Below, piece by piece: positions 11,290 through 21,961 of a DNA stretch of 64,000 nucleotides. A program made the position numbers and the translations under genes. Numbering within the stretch: the first letter of the stretch is position 1; each line of letters begins with the position of its first letter. The stretch comes from Bubalus kerabau (taxonomy: Eukaryota; Chordata; Mammalia; Artiodactyla; Bovidae): the NCBI RefSeq assembly GCF_029407905.1, contig NC_073627.1:143481697-143545696 (forward strand), given 5' to 3'. The notes beneath the pieces are model-generated. The model was given only the letters and a program-made list of their open reading frames with translations, did no database searches and had not been told where the DNA came from.

Positions 11290-11519
11290 ATACAATTTTA
11301 AAAAGGCTATTTAAAAAAATTTCCCATACTGATATTTCATTGTTAGTGTAAAGAAATGGACTAATTTCCAAAATATACAAGCAGCTCATACAAATCAATA
11401 CCAGAGAAACAAACAACCCAATCAAAAAGTGGGAAAAAGACCTAAACAGACATTTCTTCAAAGAAGACATACAGATGGCTAACAAACACATGAAAAGATG
11501 CTCAACATCGCTCATTATT

Positions 11520-11747
11520 CAGATCAGATCAGATCAGTCACTCAGTCGTGTCCGACTCTTTGCGACCCCAAGAATTGCAGCATGCCAGGCCACTCCATCA
11601 CCAACTCCTGGAGTTCACTGAGACTCACGTCCATCGAGTCGGTGATGCCATCCAGCCATCTCATCCTCTGTCGTCCCCTTCTCCTCTTGCCCCCAATCCC
11701 TCCCAGCATCAGAGTCTTTTCCAATGAGTCAACTCTCCGCATGAGGT
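11520..11747 (-). mobile_element. BovB 3'-end fragment
   Basis: It begins with the (GATCA)n-type tail at 11520-11537 and continues into the complement of the BovB 3' terminus, ending at 'cgcatgaggtg'. The junctions with L1 copy B are sharp. The codon after 'cctcatg' is CGG here rather than the TGA found in most copies. Confidence 0.85.
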
Positions 11748-11870
11748 GAGAAATGCAAATCAAAACTACAATGAGATAACACCTCACATGGGTCAGAACG
11801 GCCACCATCAAAAAGTCTACAAACAATAAATACTGGAGAGGGTGTGGAGAAAAGGGAATGCTCTTACACT

Positions 11871-12397
11871 CTTTTGGAAGGAAAGTTATGACCAACCTAG
11901 ATAGCATATTCAAAAGCAGAGACATTACTTTGCCAACAAAGGTCCGTCTAGTCAAGGCTATGGTTTTTCCAGTAGTCATGTATGGATGTGAGAGTTGGAC
12001 TATGAAGAAAGCTGAGCACCGAAGAACTGATGCTTTTGAACTGTGGTGTTGGAGAAGACTCCTGAGAGTCCCTTGGACTGCAAGGAGATCCAACCAGTCC
12101 ATCCTAAAGGAGATCAGTCCTGGGTATTCACTGGAGGGACTGATGTTGATGCTGAAACTCCAAAAGTTTGGCCACCTATGTGGGGAGCTGACTCATTTGA
12201 AAAGATCCTGATGCTGGGAAAGATTGAGGGCAGAAGGAGAAGGGGACGACAGAGGATGAGATGGTTTGATGGCATCACAGACATAATGGACATGGGTTTG
12301 GGTGGACTCTGGGAATTGGTGATGGACAGGGAGGCTTGGAGTGCTGTGGTTCATGCAGTCACAAAGCGTTGGAAACAACTGAGTGACTGAACTGAAC
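11871..12397 (+). mobile_element. BovB 3'-end fragment, about 530 bp
   Basis: Encodes part of the BovB C-terminal domain (LPTKVRLVKAMVFPVVMYG) and ends in a TGAACTGAAC tail. It splits the L1 B phrase 'ctcttacactgttggtggga'. The duplicated target is short and imperfect (about TTACACT versus TTGCACT). Confidence 0.85.
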
Positions 12398-13070
12398 TTG
12401 CACTGTTGGTGGGAATGTAAATTGATACAGCCATTATGGGAGACGGTATTGGGATTCCTTAAAAAACTAGGAATAAAACCACCATATGACACAGCAATCC
12501 CATTCCTAGGCATATACCCTGAGGAGACCAAAATTGAAAAAGACATATTGTTCATTGCAGCACCAGTTACAACAGCTAGAACATAGAAGCAACCTAGATG
12601 TCCACTGACAGATGAATGGATGAAGAAGTTTTGGTACAAATACACAATGGAATATTACTCAGCCATAAAAAGGAACGAATTTGAGTCAGTTCTAATGAGG
12701 TGGATGAACCTAGAACCTATTATACAGAGTGAAGTTAGAAGAGAAAGATAAATATCACATTCTGACGCATATATATGGAATCTAGAAAAGTAATACGGAA
12801 GAATTTACTTACAGGGCAGCAATGGAGAAACAGACATAGAGAATAGACTTGTGGCTATGGGGAGAAGGGAGGAGAGGGTGAGACGTAAGGAAAGAGTTAA
12901 CATGGAAACTTACATTACTATATGTAAAATAGATAGCCAACGGGAATTTGCTGTATGGCTAAGGAAACTCAAACAGGGGCTCTGTATCAACCTAGAGGGG
13001 TGGGATGGAAAGGGAGATGGGAGGGAGCTCTAAAAGGGAGGGGATATATGTATACCTATGGCTGATTCAT

Positions 13071-13271
13071 TCCCTGGTGGCTCAGATGGTAAGTATCTAC
13101 CCGCAATGCAGAGACCTGGGTTCAATCCCTGGGTTGGGAAGATCCCCTGGAGAAGGAAATGGCAACCCACTCCAGTATTCTTGCCTGGAAAATCCCATGG
13201 ACAGAGGATCCTGGTAGGCTACAGTACATGGGGTCGCAAGAGTTGGACACGACTGAGCAACTTCACTTTTC
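13071..13271 (+). mobile_element. Bov-tA SINE with 13-bp target duplication
   Basis: A tRNA-Glu-like head ('ccctggtggctcagatgg') is joined to a Bov-A body. It is bounded by ATGGCTGATTCAT at 13058-13070 and 13272-13284, both from the 3'UTR of L1 copy B. Confidence 0.95.
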
Positions 13272-13415
13272 ATGGCTGATTCATGTTGAGGTTTGATGGA
13301 AAAGAACAAAATTATGTAAAGCAATTATCCTTCAAAAACAAATAAATAAAACAGAACCAGCTTTTGATTTTATTGATTTTTTTCTTGTTTTAAACATCTC
13401 TATTTCCTCTCTGAC

Positions 13416-14063
13416 TGATAGGGCATGGTGAACGGTGTTGGATTCTTGATCTCTGAAGAAGATTTAGCTTTGGGACCACAGACCAGGCTTGATCACTCAA
13501 GAGCTTTTGTGTAGCAGAGTTTTATTAAAGTATGAAAAGGGACAGAGAAAGCTTCTGACATAGACATCAGAAGGGTACAGAGAGTGTCCCCTGGCTAGTC
13601 TTAGCAAAGGGAATTATATACTTTTTAAATTGGTTATTACAATAAATCAAAAGAATGTCTCAAGGTTGAAAGATATTATTAGACCCACTCCCACAATTTA
13701 CATTTTAAGATGACAGGATTAGAACTAACAATAGAAAGATTTTACCAGACCCACTCCTATAATATACATTCTAAAATAACAGGATTAGTCAGAAGGCTTT
13801 CAAGAAGGAGAAACTGTCCTCAAGCAGGATACATTGTTATATAATCCTCAGTACAGAGGTTAAACTGAGTTGTTTGTTGTATAGTCATCAGTTCCTGGCT
13901 TAAAGAAAAAAATGTTTTATGTGACTAGACTAAGGAATGTAGAGAGAGAGAGAGAGAGAAAAAAAAAGTATGTCCTTTCCTCCTCCTTGAGAACCCCAGA
14001 CCCCTCTCTCTTCCTTGGGGACCCCGGACTTCTTATCAACCTACCTAGGAATTGACTTTCTCA
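13416..14063 (-). mobile_element. Solo ERV LTR (BTLTR1-like), minus strand
   Basis: Length 648 bp with canonical TG...CA termini (plus strand starts TGATAGGG, ends TTTCTCA). Flanks TGAC (13412-13415) and TGAT (14064-14067) look like a 4-bp target duplication with one transition. Read on the minus strand it has an AATAAA signal ('actttaataaaactctgc') followed by R/U5. U3 contains two related units of the form 'agacccactcc...aggattag'. No internal viral genes are present. Positions 13637-13879 reappear at 14731-14973. Confidence 0.8.
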
Positions 14064-14103
14064 TGATCTTTATTATTTCAAATACTTCCTTCTGCTAACT
14101 TTA

Positions 14104-14192
14104 GAGGACTTCACTGGCAGTCCAGTGGTTAAGACTCTGCTTCCACTGCAAGGGGCATGGGTTCAATCCCTGGTCAGGGAATAAGATCTCAC
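14104..14192 (+). mobile_element. CHRL-type SINE fragment
   Basis: The head and B-box of a CHR-family SINE ('cagtccagtggttaagac', 'ggttcaatccctggtcaggg'), cut off where a Bov-tA follows directly. Confidence 0.75.
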
Positions 14193-14419
14193 AAACTTCC
14201 CAGGTGGAACTAATGGCAAAGAACCCACCTCCAATGCAGGAGATGTTACGAGATGCAAGTTTGACCTGTTGGTTGGGAAGATCCTCTGGAGGAAGGCATG
14301 GCAACCCACTCCAGTATTCTTGCCTGGAGAATCCCATGGACAGAGTAACCTGGTGGGCTGTAGTCCAGTGGGTCGCAAAGAGTTGGACACGACTGAGGGA
14401 CTTAGCAGCAGCAGCAGCT
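14193..14419 (+). mobile_element. Bov-tA SINE
   Basis: A Bov-tA head and body end in an (AGC)n tract at 14404-14419, and L1 copy A resumes immediately after. It lies directly against the CHRL fragment, suggesting reuse of the same A-rich site. Confidence 0.85.
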
Positions 14420-14730
14420 AATTTGAGATTTTGATTGTTCTTTTTCTAATTCTTTTAGGTGGTAGGTTAGGTTTTTTGGAAAATTTCTTGCTTTTTGAGG
14501 AAGGTCTATATTTCTCTGAATTGCTCTATATTCCCTCTTTTGGACCGCTTTTGCGGTAGATATTGTATGGTTGTATTTTCATTGTCATTTGTCTCGAAGT
14601 ATTTTTTAATTTCCTCTTTGATTTCCTCATTGACCCATTGGGTTTTTAGTTGGATATTGTTTAGGCTCCGTGTAATCATTTTTTTCTCATTTCTTTTTCT
14701 GTGGTTGATTTCTAGTTTCATGCTGTTGAT

Positions 14731-14973
14731 TTACAATAAATCAAAAGAATGTCTCAAGGTTGAAAGATCTTATTAGACCCACTCCTACAATTTATATTTT
14801 AAGATGACAGGATTAGAACTAACAATAGAAAGATTTTACCAGACCCACTCCCATAATATACATTCTAAAATAACAGGATTAGTCAGAAGGCTTTCAAGAA
14901 GGAGAAACTGTCCTCAAGCAGGATACATTGTTATATAATCCTTAGTACAGAGGTTAAACTGAGTTGTCTGTTG
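14731..14973 (+). repeat. 243-bp templated copy of the nearby LTR U3
   Basis: This block matches 13637-13879 over its full 243 bp with no gap and about six differences, nearly all C/T. It interrupts L1 copy A between 'tttctagtttcatgctgttg' and 'aggtcagaaaagatgcttg', which are continuous in L1. There is no poly(A), and the only sequence shared by both edges is CTGTTG (14723-14728 and 14968-14973). It is therefore a short-range duplicative insertion rather than a second LTR retrotransposition. Confidence 0.88.
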
Positions 14974-15499
14974 AGGTCAGAAAAGATGCTTGAAATGATT
15001 AAATTTAGTCTTAAATTTCTTGAGGCTTGTTGCCAATCCTAGAGAACATTCCATGTGCAACTGAAAAGAACATGTATTCTGTAGGTTTTTAAAAATTCAA
15101 TATCCTAAAAATATCAATTAAGTCTAACTGTTCTATTGTGTCATTTAGAATATGTTACCTTACTGATTTTCTGTCTGAAAGATTTGTCCACTGATGTTGG
15201 TGGGGTGTTAAAAGTCTCCTACTATTATTGTATTGTATTCCTGTCAATTCCTCCCTTATGTCTGTGTTTGTTTTATGTATTTAGGTGCTCCTATATTGAA
15301 TGCATATATGTTAGCAAGTGTAATATCCTTTTCTTGTACTGATTTTTTTTATCATTATATAGTATTTTTCTTTATGGCCTTTGTTTTAAAGTCTGTTTTG
15401 TCTGATATGAGTATTGCTGTCCCCACTTTACTGTTATTTCCATTTACATGAAGTATCTTTTTCCACCTCCTTACCTTCAGTCTGTGTGTGTTCTTCACC

Positions 15500-15700
15500 C
15501 TACAGTGGATCTCTTGTAGGCAGCATATTGTAAGCTTTTATTATCCAACTTGCCATTCTATGTCTTTTGATTGGAGCAGTTAGTCCATTGACATATAAGG
15601 TGATTATTGACAGACATGCATTTATTGTCATTTTAAACCTTGTTTTCCAGTTGATTTTGCATTTCTTCTTTGTTCTTTTTTTGCTTTTAGGGTTTGATGG
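15500..15700 (-). pseudogene. L1 copy A ORF2 N-terminus (endonuclease), fragment
   Basis: On the minus strand this encodes the start of the L1 endonuclease (VNGLTAPIKRHRMASWI) before a stop. Further decayed endonuclease text continues through about 15000. BovB copy C cuts the region just upstream of the ORF2 start. Confidence 0.8.
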
Positions 15701-17167
15701 AAGGAATATTTCAAGCAAAGACGGGCTCGATAAAGGACAGAAATGGTATGGACCTAACAGAAGCAGAAGATATTAAGAAGAGATGGCAAGAATACACAGA
15801 CCTGTACAAAAAAGATTTTCATGACCCAGATAATCACGATGGTGTGATCACTGACTTAGAGCCAGACATCCTGGAATGTGAAGTCAAGTGGGCCTTAGGA
15901 AGCATCACTACGAACAAAGCTAGTGGAGGTGATGGAATTCCAGTTGAGCTATTCCAAATCCTGAAAGATGATGCTGTGAAAGTGCTGCACTCAATATGCC
16001 AGCAAATTTGGAAGACTCAGCAGTGGCCACAGGACTGCAAAAAGGTCAGTTTTTATTCCAATCCCAAAGAAAGGCAATGCCAAAGAATGCTCAAACTACC
16101 ACACAATTGCACTCATCTCACACGCTAGTAAAGTAATGGTTAAAATTCTCCAAGCCAGGCTTCAGCAATATGTGAACTGTGAACTTCCTGATGTTCAAGC
16201 TGGTTTTAGAAAAGGCAAAGGAAACAGAGACCAAATTGCCAACATCTGCTGGATCATGGAAAAAGCAAGCGAGTTCCAGAAAAGCATCTATTTCTGCTTT
16301 ATTGACTATGCCAAAGTCTTTGACTGTGTGGATCACAATCAACTGTGGAAAATTCTTCAAGAGATGGGAATACCAGACCACCTGATCTGCCTCTTGAGAA
16401 ATTTGTATGCAGGTCAGGAAGCAACAGTTAGAACTGGACATGGAACAACAGACTGGTTCCAAATAGGAAAAGGAGTACGTCAAGGCTGTATATTGTCACC
16501 CTGCTTATTTAACTTATATGCAGAGTACATCATGAGAAATGCTGGACTGGAAGAAGCACAAGCTGGAATCAAGATTGCTGGGAGAAATATCAATAACCTC
16601 AGATATGCAGATGACACCACCCTTATGGCAGAAAGTGAAGAGGAACTAAAAAGCCTCTTGATGAAAGTGAAAGTGGAGGGTGAAAAAGTTGGCTTAAAGC
16701 TCAACATTCAGAAAACGAAGATCATGGCGTCTGGTCCCATCACTTCATGGGAAATAGATGGGGAAACAGTGGAAACAGTGTCAGACTTTATTTTTCTGGG
16801 CTCCAAAATCACTGCAGGTGGTGACTGCAGCCATGAAATTAAAAGACGCTTACTCCTTGGAAGGAAAGTTATGACCAACCTAGATAGCATATTCAAAAGG
16901 AGAGACATTACTTTGCCAACAAAGGTTTGTCTAGTCAAGGCCATGGTTTTTCCTGTGGTCATGTATGGATGTGAGAGTTGGACTGTGAAGAAAGCTGAGT
17001 GCCAAAGAATTGATGCTTTTGAACTGTGGTATTGGAGAAGACTCTTGAGAGTCCCTTGGACTGCAAGGAGATCCAACCAGTCCAGTCTGAAGGAGATCAG
17101 CCCTGGGATTTCTTTGGAAGGAATGATGCTAAAGCTGAAACTCCAGTACTTTGGCCACCTCATGTGA
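15701..17167 (+). pseudogene. BovB copy C reverse transcriptase, one frameshift
   Basis: Two long open pieces together cover most of the RT. The first (to 16128) starts inside the pre-RT domain and ends after a one-base insertion near 16045 ('gactgcaaaaaggtcag'). The second (16136-17167, about 343 codons) carries GFRKGKGNRDQ, FIDYAKVFDCVDH, the GVRQGCILSP block, YADDTTLM and the C-terminal VMYGCESWTV region. It ends at the TGA after FGHLM that is shared with copies B, D, E, F and G. All catalytic RT motifs are intact, so the copy is relatively young, but the missing endonuclease and the frameshift make it inactive. Confidence 0.9.
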
Positions 17168-17382
17168 AGAGTTGACTCATTGGAAAAGACTCTGATGCTG
17201 GGAGGGATTGGGGGCAAGAGGAGAAGGGGATGACAGAGGATGAGATGGCTGGATGGCATCACTGACTCGATGGACGTGAGTCTCAGTGAACTCCAGGAGT
17301 TGGTGATGGACAGGGAGGCCTGGCGTGCTGCAATTCATGGGGTCGCAAAGAGTTGGACACGACTGAGTGACTGATCTGATCT
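15701..17382 (+). mobile_element. BovB LINE copy C
   Basis: A 5'-truncated BovB covering the pre-RT region to the 3' tail, which is of the CTGATCTGATCTG type. The element splits L1 copy A between 'agggtttgatg' and 'tgttctctttttgg'. No clear target duplication is visible, which is common for BovB. Confidence 0.9.
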
Positions 17383-17449
17383 GTGTTCTCTTTTTGGTTT
17401 TTGTGAATCTATTGTACATTTTTGATTTGTGATTACCCTGCTTTTCAAG

Positions 17450-17665
17450 GGGCTTCCCTGGTGGCTCAGATGGTAAAACGACTGCCTGCAATGAGGGAGA
17501 CCTGGGATCGATTCCTAGGTCGGGAAGATCCCCTGGGGAAGGAAATGGCAATCCACTCCAGTCTTGCCTGGAAAATCCCATGGATGGAGGAGCCTGATAG
17601 GCTACAGTCCATGGGGTCTCAAAGAGTCGGACACGACTGAGCGACTTCACTTTCACTTTCACTTT
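17450..17665 (+). mobile_element. Bov-tA SINE with 10-bp target duplication
   Basis: Complete Bov-tA ending in (CTTTCA)n. It is bounded by GCTTTTCAAG at 17440-17449 and 17666-17675 within L1 copy A. Confidence 0.95.
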
Positions 17666-17896
17666 GCTTTTCAAGTGTGTTAACACATTACTATATCTAC
17701 TTGCTTTAGTGGTAGTTATATAAGCTCAAACACATTCTTAAAAAAAACTACATTTTTTTATGTCCCCACCCAACATTTTATGATTTTGATGTCTTCTTTT
17801 AAAACTTCATGTTTATCCTTTTGTTGTTCATTATGGTTATAATCACTCACAATTTTTTTTTTATTTTAAAAAATCTGTGCAGTGGCTTAAGTGATT

Positions 17897-18651
17897 TACT
17901 TTTTGTTTTATTAATTATATTGGAGTATAGTTGCTTTACAATGTTGTTTTAGTTTCAGGTATATAGCATACTGAATCAGTTACACATATATTCATTCTTT
18001 TTCAGATGGGTTATCCACATCTGAATATGGTTTTTCCACATGGGTTATCACAGAATATTGAGTAGAATTCCCTGTGCTATACAGTGGGTCTTTTTTGATT
18101 ATCTGTTTTATGTATTGTAGTGTATATATGTTAACCACAAGTTCTTTTTTATTCCCCCCCACCCCATGTTTCCCTTTTGGTAATTATGAGCTTGTTTTCG
18201 AAATCTGTGAGTCTGTTTCTTTTTTTAAAAAATAAGTTAATTTATAACATTAAAAATTAGACTCCACATGAGTGGTGCATGCCTGCTAAGTCACTTCAGT
18301 TGTGTCTGACTCTGTGTGATCTATGGACTGTAGCCCGCCAGGTTCCTCTCTCCATGGGATTCTCCAGGCAAGAATACTATAGTGGATTGCCATGCCTTCC
18401 TCCAGGGGATCTTCTCAACCCAAGGATAGAACCTGCATCTCGTATGTCTCCAGCATTGGCAGGCACGTTCTTTACCACTAGTACCACCAGGGAAGGCCCC
18501 ACATGAGTGATATCATATTGTATTTGTCTTTCTCTCTTATCTCACTTAACATGATAATCTCTAGCTCTATCCATGTTGCAACCAATAGTATTATTTTATT
18601 CTTTTTAATGGCTAAATAGTATTCCAGTGTATATATGTACCACATCTTCTT
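17897..18651 (-). mobile_element. L1 3'-end insertion with 10-bp target duplication
   Basis: A minus-strand, 5'-truncated L1 of ORF2 C-terminus and 3'UTR. The poly(T) side is at the left ('ttttgttttattaatt') and the ORF2 phrase 'atatatgtaccacatcttc' at the right. The duplication is TTAAGTGATT at 17887-17896 and 18652-18661. It carries its own Bov-tA at 18275-18498. Confidence 0.92.
18275..18498 (-). mobile_element. Bov-tA SINE with 11-bp target duplication
   Basis: Minus-strand Bov-tA bounded by CCACATGAGTG at 18264-18274 and 18499-18509. It sits inside the L1 3' insertion, which is itself inside L1 copy A. Confidence 0.95.
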
Positions 18652-18661
18652 TTAAGTGATT

Positions 18662-19895
18662 CATTTTCTTGTTGTGATTTTCTTTTTCCTGTACATTTTT
18701 CTTTTCTATTTAGAGAAGATCTTTTAATATTTCTTTTAGGATATGTGTAGTATTGCTGTATTCTTTTAGTTTCTGTCTGAGAAATTCTTTCTCTCTCCTT
18801 CTGTTCTAAATTATAACCTTGCTGGGTAGAATACCCTAGGTTGTAGGCTTTTACCTTTCAGGAATTTGAATATATCTTGTCACTCCCTTTGGCCTGCAAC
18901 ATTTCTGTAAAGAAATCAGTTGATAGACTCATAAGTTCCCTTGTGATTAATGTTTTGCTTTTAATATGCTTTTCTCTTGCTGCCTTTAGAATCCTCTCTT
19001 TAACTTTTGCCATTTTTATTATAATACATCTTGGTGTAGGTCTGTTTGGGCTCATCTTCTTTGGGTTCCTCTGTGCTTCCTGTTGGAGAAGGCAATGGTA
19101 CCCCACTCCAGTACTCTTGCTTGGAAAACCCCATGGATGGAGGAGCCTGGTGGGCTGCAGTCCATGAGGTTGCTAAGAGTCAGACACGACTGAGCGACTT
19201 CACTTTCACTTCTCACTTTCATGCATTGGAGAAGGAAATGGCAACCCACTCCAGTGTTCTTGCCTGGAGAATCCCAGGGATGGGGGAGCCTGGTGGGCTG
19301 CCGTCTATGGGGTTGCGCAGAATCGGACATGACTGAAGTGACTTAGCAGCAGCAGCAGCAGCAGCAGCAGTGCTTCCTGTACCTGGACATCCATTTTCTT
19401 CTTTAGGTTTGGAAAATTTTCAGCCATAATTTCTTCAGATATATTTTCAATCGCTTTTTCTCTTTTTTTCCCTTTCTGGGATCCCTATAATGTGTAGATT
19501 GGCTTGCTTTTATATTATCCCTTAGGTCTCATATATTGCTTTCATTGAAAACTTTTGTCTATTTGCTGTTCTAATTGGGTAATTTCTATTACTGTATGTT
19601 CCAGATCATTTATTCATTCTTCTGCACTATTTGGTTTGCTGTTTATTGCCATTAGCTCAGTTTTCATCTTGGCAGGTGAGTCTAATTTTGATCTCCTCTT
19701 TATAATTCTAATTCCTTGTTATAGTCATCTGCTTTTTTAATTGATAGCCTTTCTTAATTCCTTCGGTATTTTTATTACCTCCTTTTTGAATTTGCAGTCT
19801 AATAGACTGGAAAGGATTGTTATATTGTTCTTTCCTGGGAATTATCCTTTTATTGGGAGCGGTTCCTCCACTTCTTCATTTTACTTATATTTCTC
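18662..19895 (-). pseudogene. L1 copy A ORF1, fragmented
   Basis: ORF1p is the RNA-binding, trimeric nucleic-acid chaperone of L1. On the minus strand, 18858-19083 encodes a recognisable C-terminal piece (KERILKAAREKHIKSKTLI, then STDFFTEMLQAKGS). The upstream coiled-coil region, 19370-19895, is decayed. A Bov-A2 (19084-19369) splits the frame. Confidence 0.82.
19084..19369 (+). mobile_element. Bov-A2 SINE with 11-bp target duplication
   Basis: Two Bov-A units and a long (AGC)n tail (about 19348-19369). It is bounded by GTGCTTCCTGT at 19073-19083 and 19370-19380. Confidence 0.95.
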
Positions 19896-20092
19896 TCTGT
19901 GTGTGCTTAGTTGCTCAGTCATGTCCAACTCTTTGCAACTTCATGGACTGTAGTCTGCCAGGCGTCTCTGTCCATAGGATTCTCCAGGCAAGAATACTGG
20001 AGTGGGTTGCCACTCCCTTCTCTGGGGGATCTTCCTGACCCAGGGATCAAACCCCGGTCTCTGACATTGTGGGCAGATTCTTTGCCATCTAG
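19896..20092 (-). mobile_element. Bov-tA SINE
   Basis: Minus-strand Bov-tA ('gttgctcagtcatgtccaac' to 'cagattctttgccatctagg'). It lies near the boundary between L1 copy A ORF1 and its 5'UTR. No clear target duplication was found. Confidence 0.85.
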
Positions 20093-21587
20093 GAATTTAG
20101 GAGAAAGTTATCTACTGTGGTCTTGAAGAGCTGTTTTTATGTGGGACCCTCCCTGGTAGCCTGCATGAGTCTAATGTTTTTGACGTGAGGGCTGTTTATA
20201 GTATGGATACCCTCCACAGCTTTTCTCAGTGTGTGCTGGCTGTTATTCTCTTGACAGGGGGTGTGATTAATATTGCAATGACTACAGCTGCACTGTGTGT
20301 TGAATAGGGCCTCCTCTTTGCTCTGTGGTTGTCACATCCCTGTCAGGGGTGGAGTCTGTTCCCCAGTTGTTGGGGTAGAAGCCCCCAGATTTGGTTCTAA
20401 GCTGCAGTATGAGGTAGGTGGGACTGGAGTGCTCCTGCTGGGAGAGGAGCTATAAGTATTCCTTTGCAGGAGCTGTCCACTAGAAAGTGCACTTTGTGGT
20501 GTTGCCTGTCACTTGTTGTGTGAGCTTACAAAGTACACTGTCCTTGGCCTCGTCTCAGCTGTGGGAATCTGCCTGGATGTCCCTCAGGTACTGTGCCCAC
20601 AAAGCCGCTGACACACTTACATCCAGCTGCTGGATCCACTGTAGTTGTACACCTGTACCCATCCTATGAGCTATAGGAATCAGCCTAGACTGCAGCCCCA
20701 GTTGTGTGTGTGTGTACCCACAAAGCCTGCCACTGCTAATGCTGGACCCCCTCCAGCCTTGGGAGCACCAGTAATCTGCTTGGATGTCTTGCAGCCCCTG
20801 CACTTACAAAGCCACCAGTGGTACAAATCTGCCAAAATCACACAGTCACAGGGAACTGGCTCAGATTTCAGCCCCAACTTCATGTATGAGAAGCCTGCTG
20901 GTGCTTGTGTGCTCCCACAGCTCCTAGAGGCGGGCCCTTACCCAGTGTGAACACGTGGAGAAGGAGGCTTCTATGGTGGGGGCTTTCCCCCTCTCTTTGC
21001 ATGTGTGTTAACAATAAGGCTGCTATGGAGGATCTGGCTCCATTCTGTGCAAATCCCTGGTTGTGGCCCAGACCATGCTCTAGCCCCTTTGGGCTGTTTC
21101 TGCACAGCCAATCCCAGTCCTCTCCCCAGGTCTGTCTGCTGAAGCCCATGTTTCAGCACTTAGGCCCCATGCATACCACCAAGGCATGTTTCCAACTGGA
21201 GAGTACAGCAAGGTGGCTGGGACTGTCTTTGCGGTTTTCTCTGTGTTCCACCTGCAGAAGGTCAGCTGCTGCTCTCTCCCCTGAGTCTTTGAAGTTCCCT
21301 GTTTGTCCTGACTGATCCCCCAGCCAGTGACAGGGGTTCCCAGAGTGAGGGAACCTTCCCCCTTTTTTAGCTCCTTCCCAGGGGTTCAGGTCTCGTACCA
21401 ATTCTTTATTTCCATCTTGTCCTACCTGGTAATGTAGTGATATTTCTTGTAGCTTTGGTTGTATGAGATCTTTAGCCAGTGTCCAGTAGGTATTCTGTGA
21501 CTTGTTCCAAATGTAGTTGTATCTTTGATGTATTTGTGGGAGGAGGTGAGCTCCATTTCCTTCTCTTCTGCCATTTTGATCTCTGCC
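20093..21587 (-). promoter_or_regulatory. L1 copy A 5'UTR / former internal promoter
   Basis: GC-richer sequence upstream of ORF1 on the minus strand. It ends at about 21587 in the characteristic L1 start ('agatcaaaatggcagaagag', then 'gagctcacctcctcccacaa'). In an active L1 this region drives transcription. Here it is old and probably silent. A 5'UTR this long means the element was originally full length at this end. Confidence 0.75.
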
Positions 21588-21599
21588 CTCTGCAAATAT

Positions 21600-21949
21600 G
21601 TATTTTTAGAATTTTATTAGTTATGTATTTTTGGCTGTGCTGGGTCTTTGTTGCTGCATGGGTTTTGTCTAATTATGGCAAGCAGGGGCTACTCTCTAGC
21701 TGCAGTGTGCAGGCTTCTCATTGTGGTGGCTTCTCGTTGCAGAGCATGGGCTCTAGGGCATGCGGGCTTCTTAGCTGTGGTACGTGGGCTCAACAGCTGT
21801 GGCTCCCAGACTCTAGAGCCCAGGCTCAGTAGTTATGGCACATGGACTTAGCTGCTCCGTGGCACATGAGATCTTTCTGGATCAGGGATTAAACCCATGT
21901 CTCCTGGATTACCAAGTGGATTCTTTACCACTGAGTTAACAGGGAAGCC
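21600..21949 (-). mobile_element. CHR-type SINE with 12-bp target duplication
   Basis: A nearly complete CHR SINE, with its tRNA-Glu-like head at the right ('ctgagttaacagggaagccc' complement). It is bounded by CTCTGCAAATAT at 21588-21599 and 21950-21961, immediately next to the 5' end of L1 copy A. Confidence 0.93.
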
Positions 21950-21961
21950 CTCTGCAAATAT

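Larger units (their letters stand above)
11352..13354 (+). mobile_element. L1 copy B: 5'-truncated L1 inserted head-to-head in L1 A
   Basis: ORF2 C-terminal and 3'UTR sequence on the plus strand, starting at 'ctaatttccaaaatatacaag' and ending in an A-rich tail near 13354. It contains two BovB 3' ends (11520-11747 minus, 11871-12397 plus) and a Bov-tA (13071-13271). Removing them restores continuous L1 text ('ctcattatt' to 'gagaaatgcaaat', and 'ctcttacact' to 'gttggtggga'). ORF2 is decayed. Confidence 0.88.
10386..21587 (-). mobile_element. L1 copy A: 11-kb nested L1 (minus strand)
   Basis: On the minus strand, L1 regions occur in the right order. The 5'UTR (20093-21587) opens with 'ggcagagatcaaaatggcag' at about 21587. 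ORF1 remnants lie at 18662-19895 and the inter-ORF region around 17383-17890. The ORF2 start is at 15500-15700, and ORF2 continues through 14974, 14420 and 13355 to 10386. Later insertions fill the gaps. Some ORF2 sequence expected between 11351 and 13355 is absent, so a deletion accompanied or preceded the plus-strand L1 insertion. The 3' end is lost at the BovB A boundary. Confidence 0.85.

Noticed and set aside
13416..14063. A provirus between this LTR and the LTR at 5097-8474
   Set aside because: The two LTRs are in opposite orientation, no gag, pol or env sequence lies between them, and each has its own flanks. They are independent solo LTRs.
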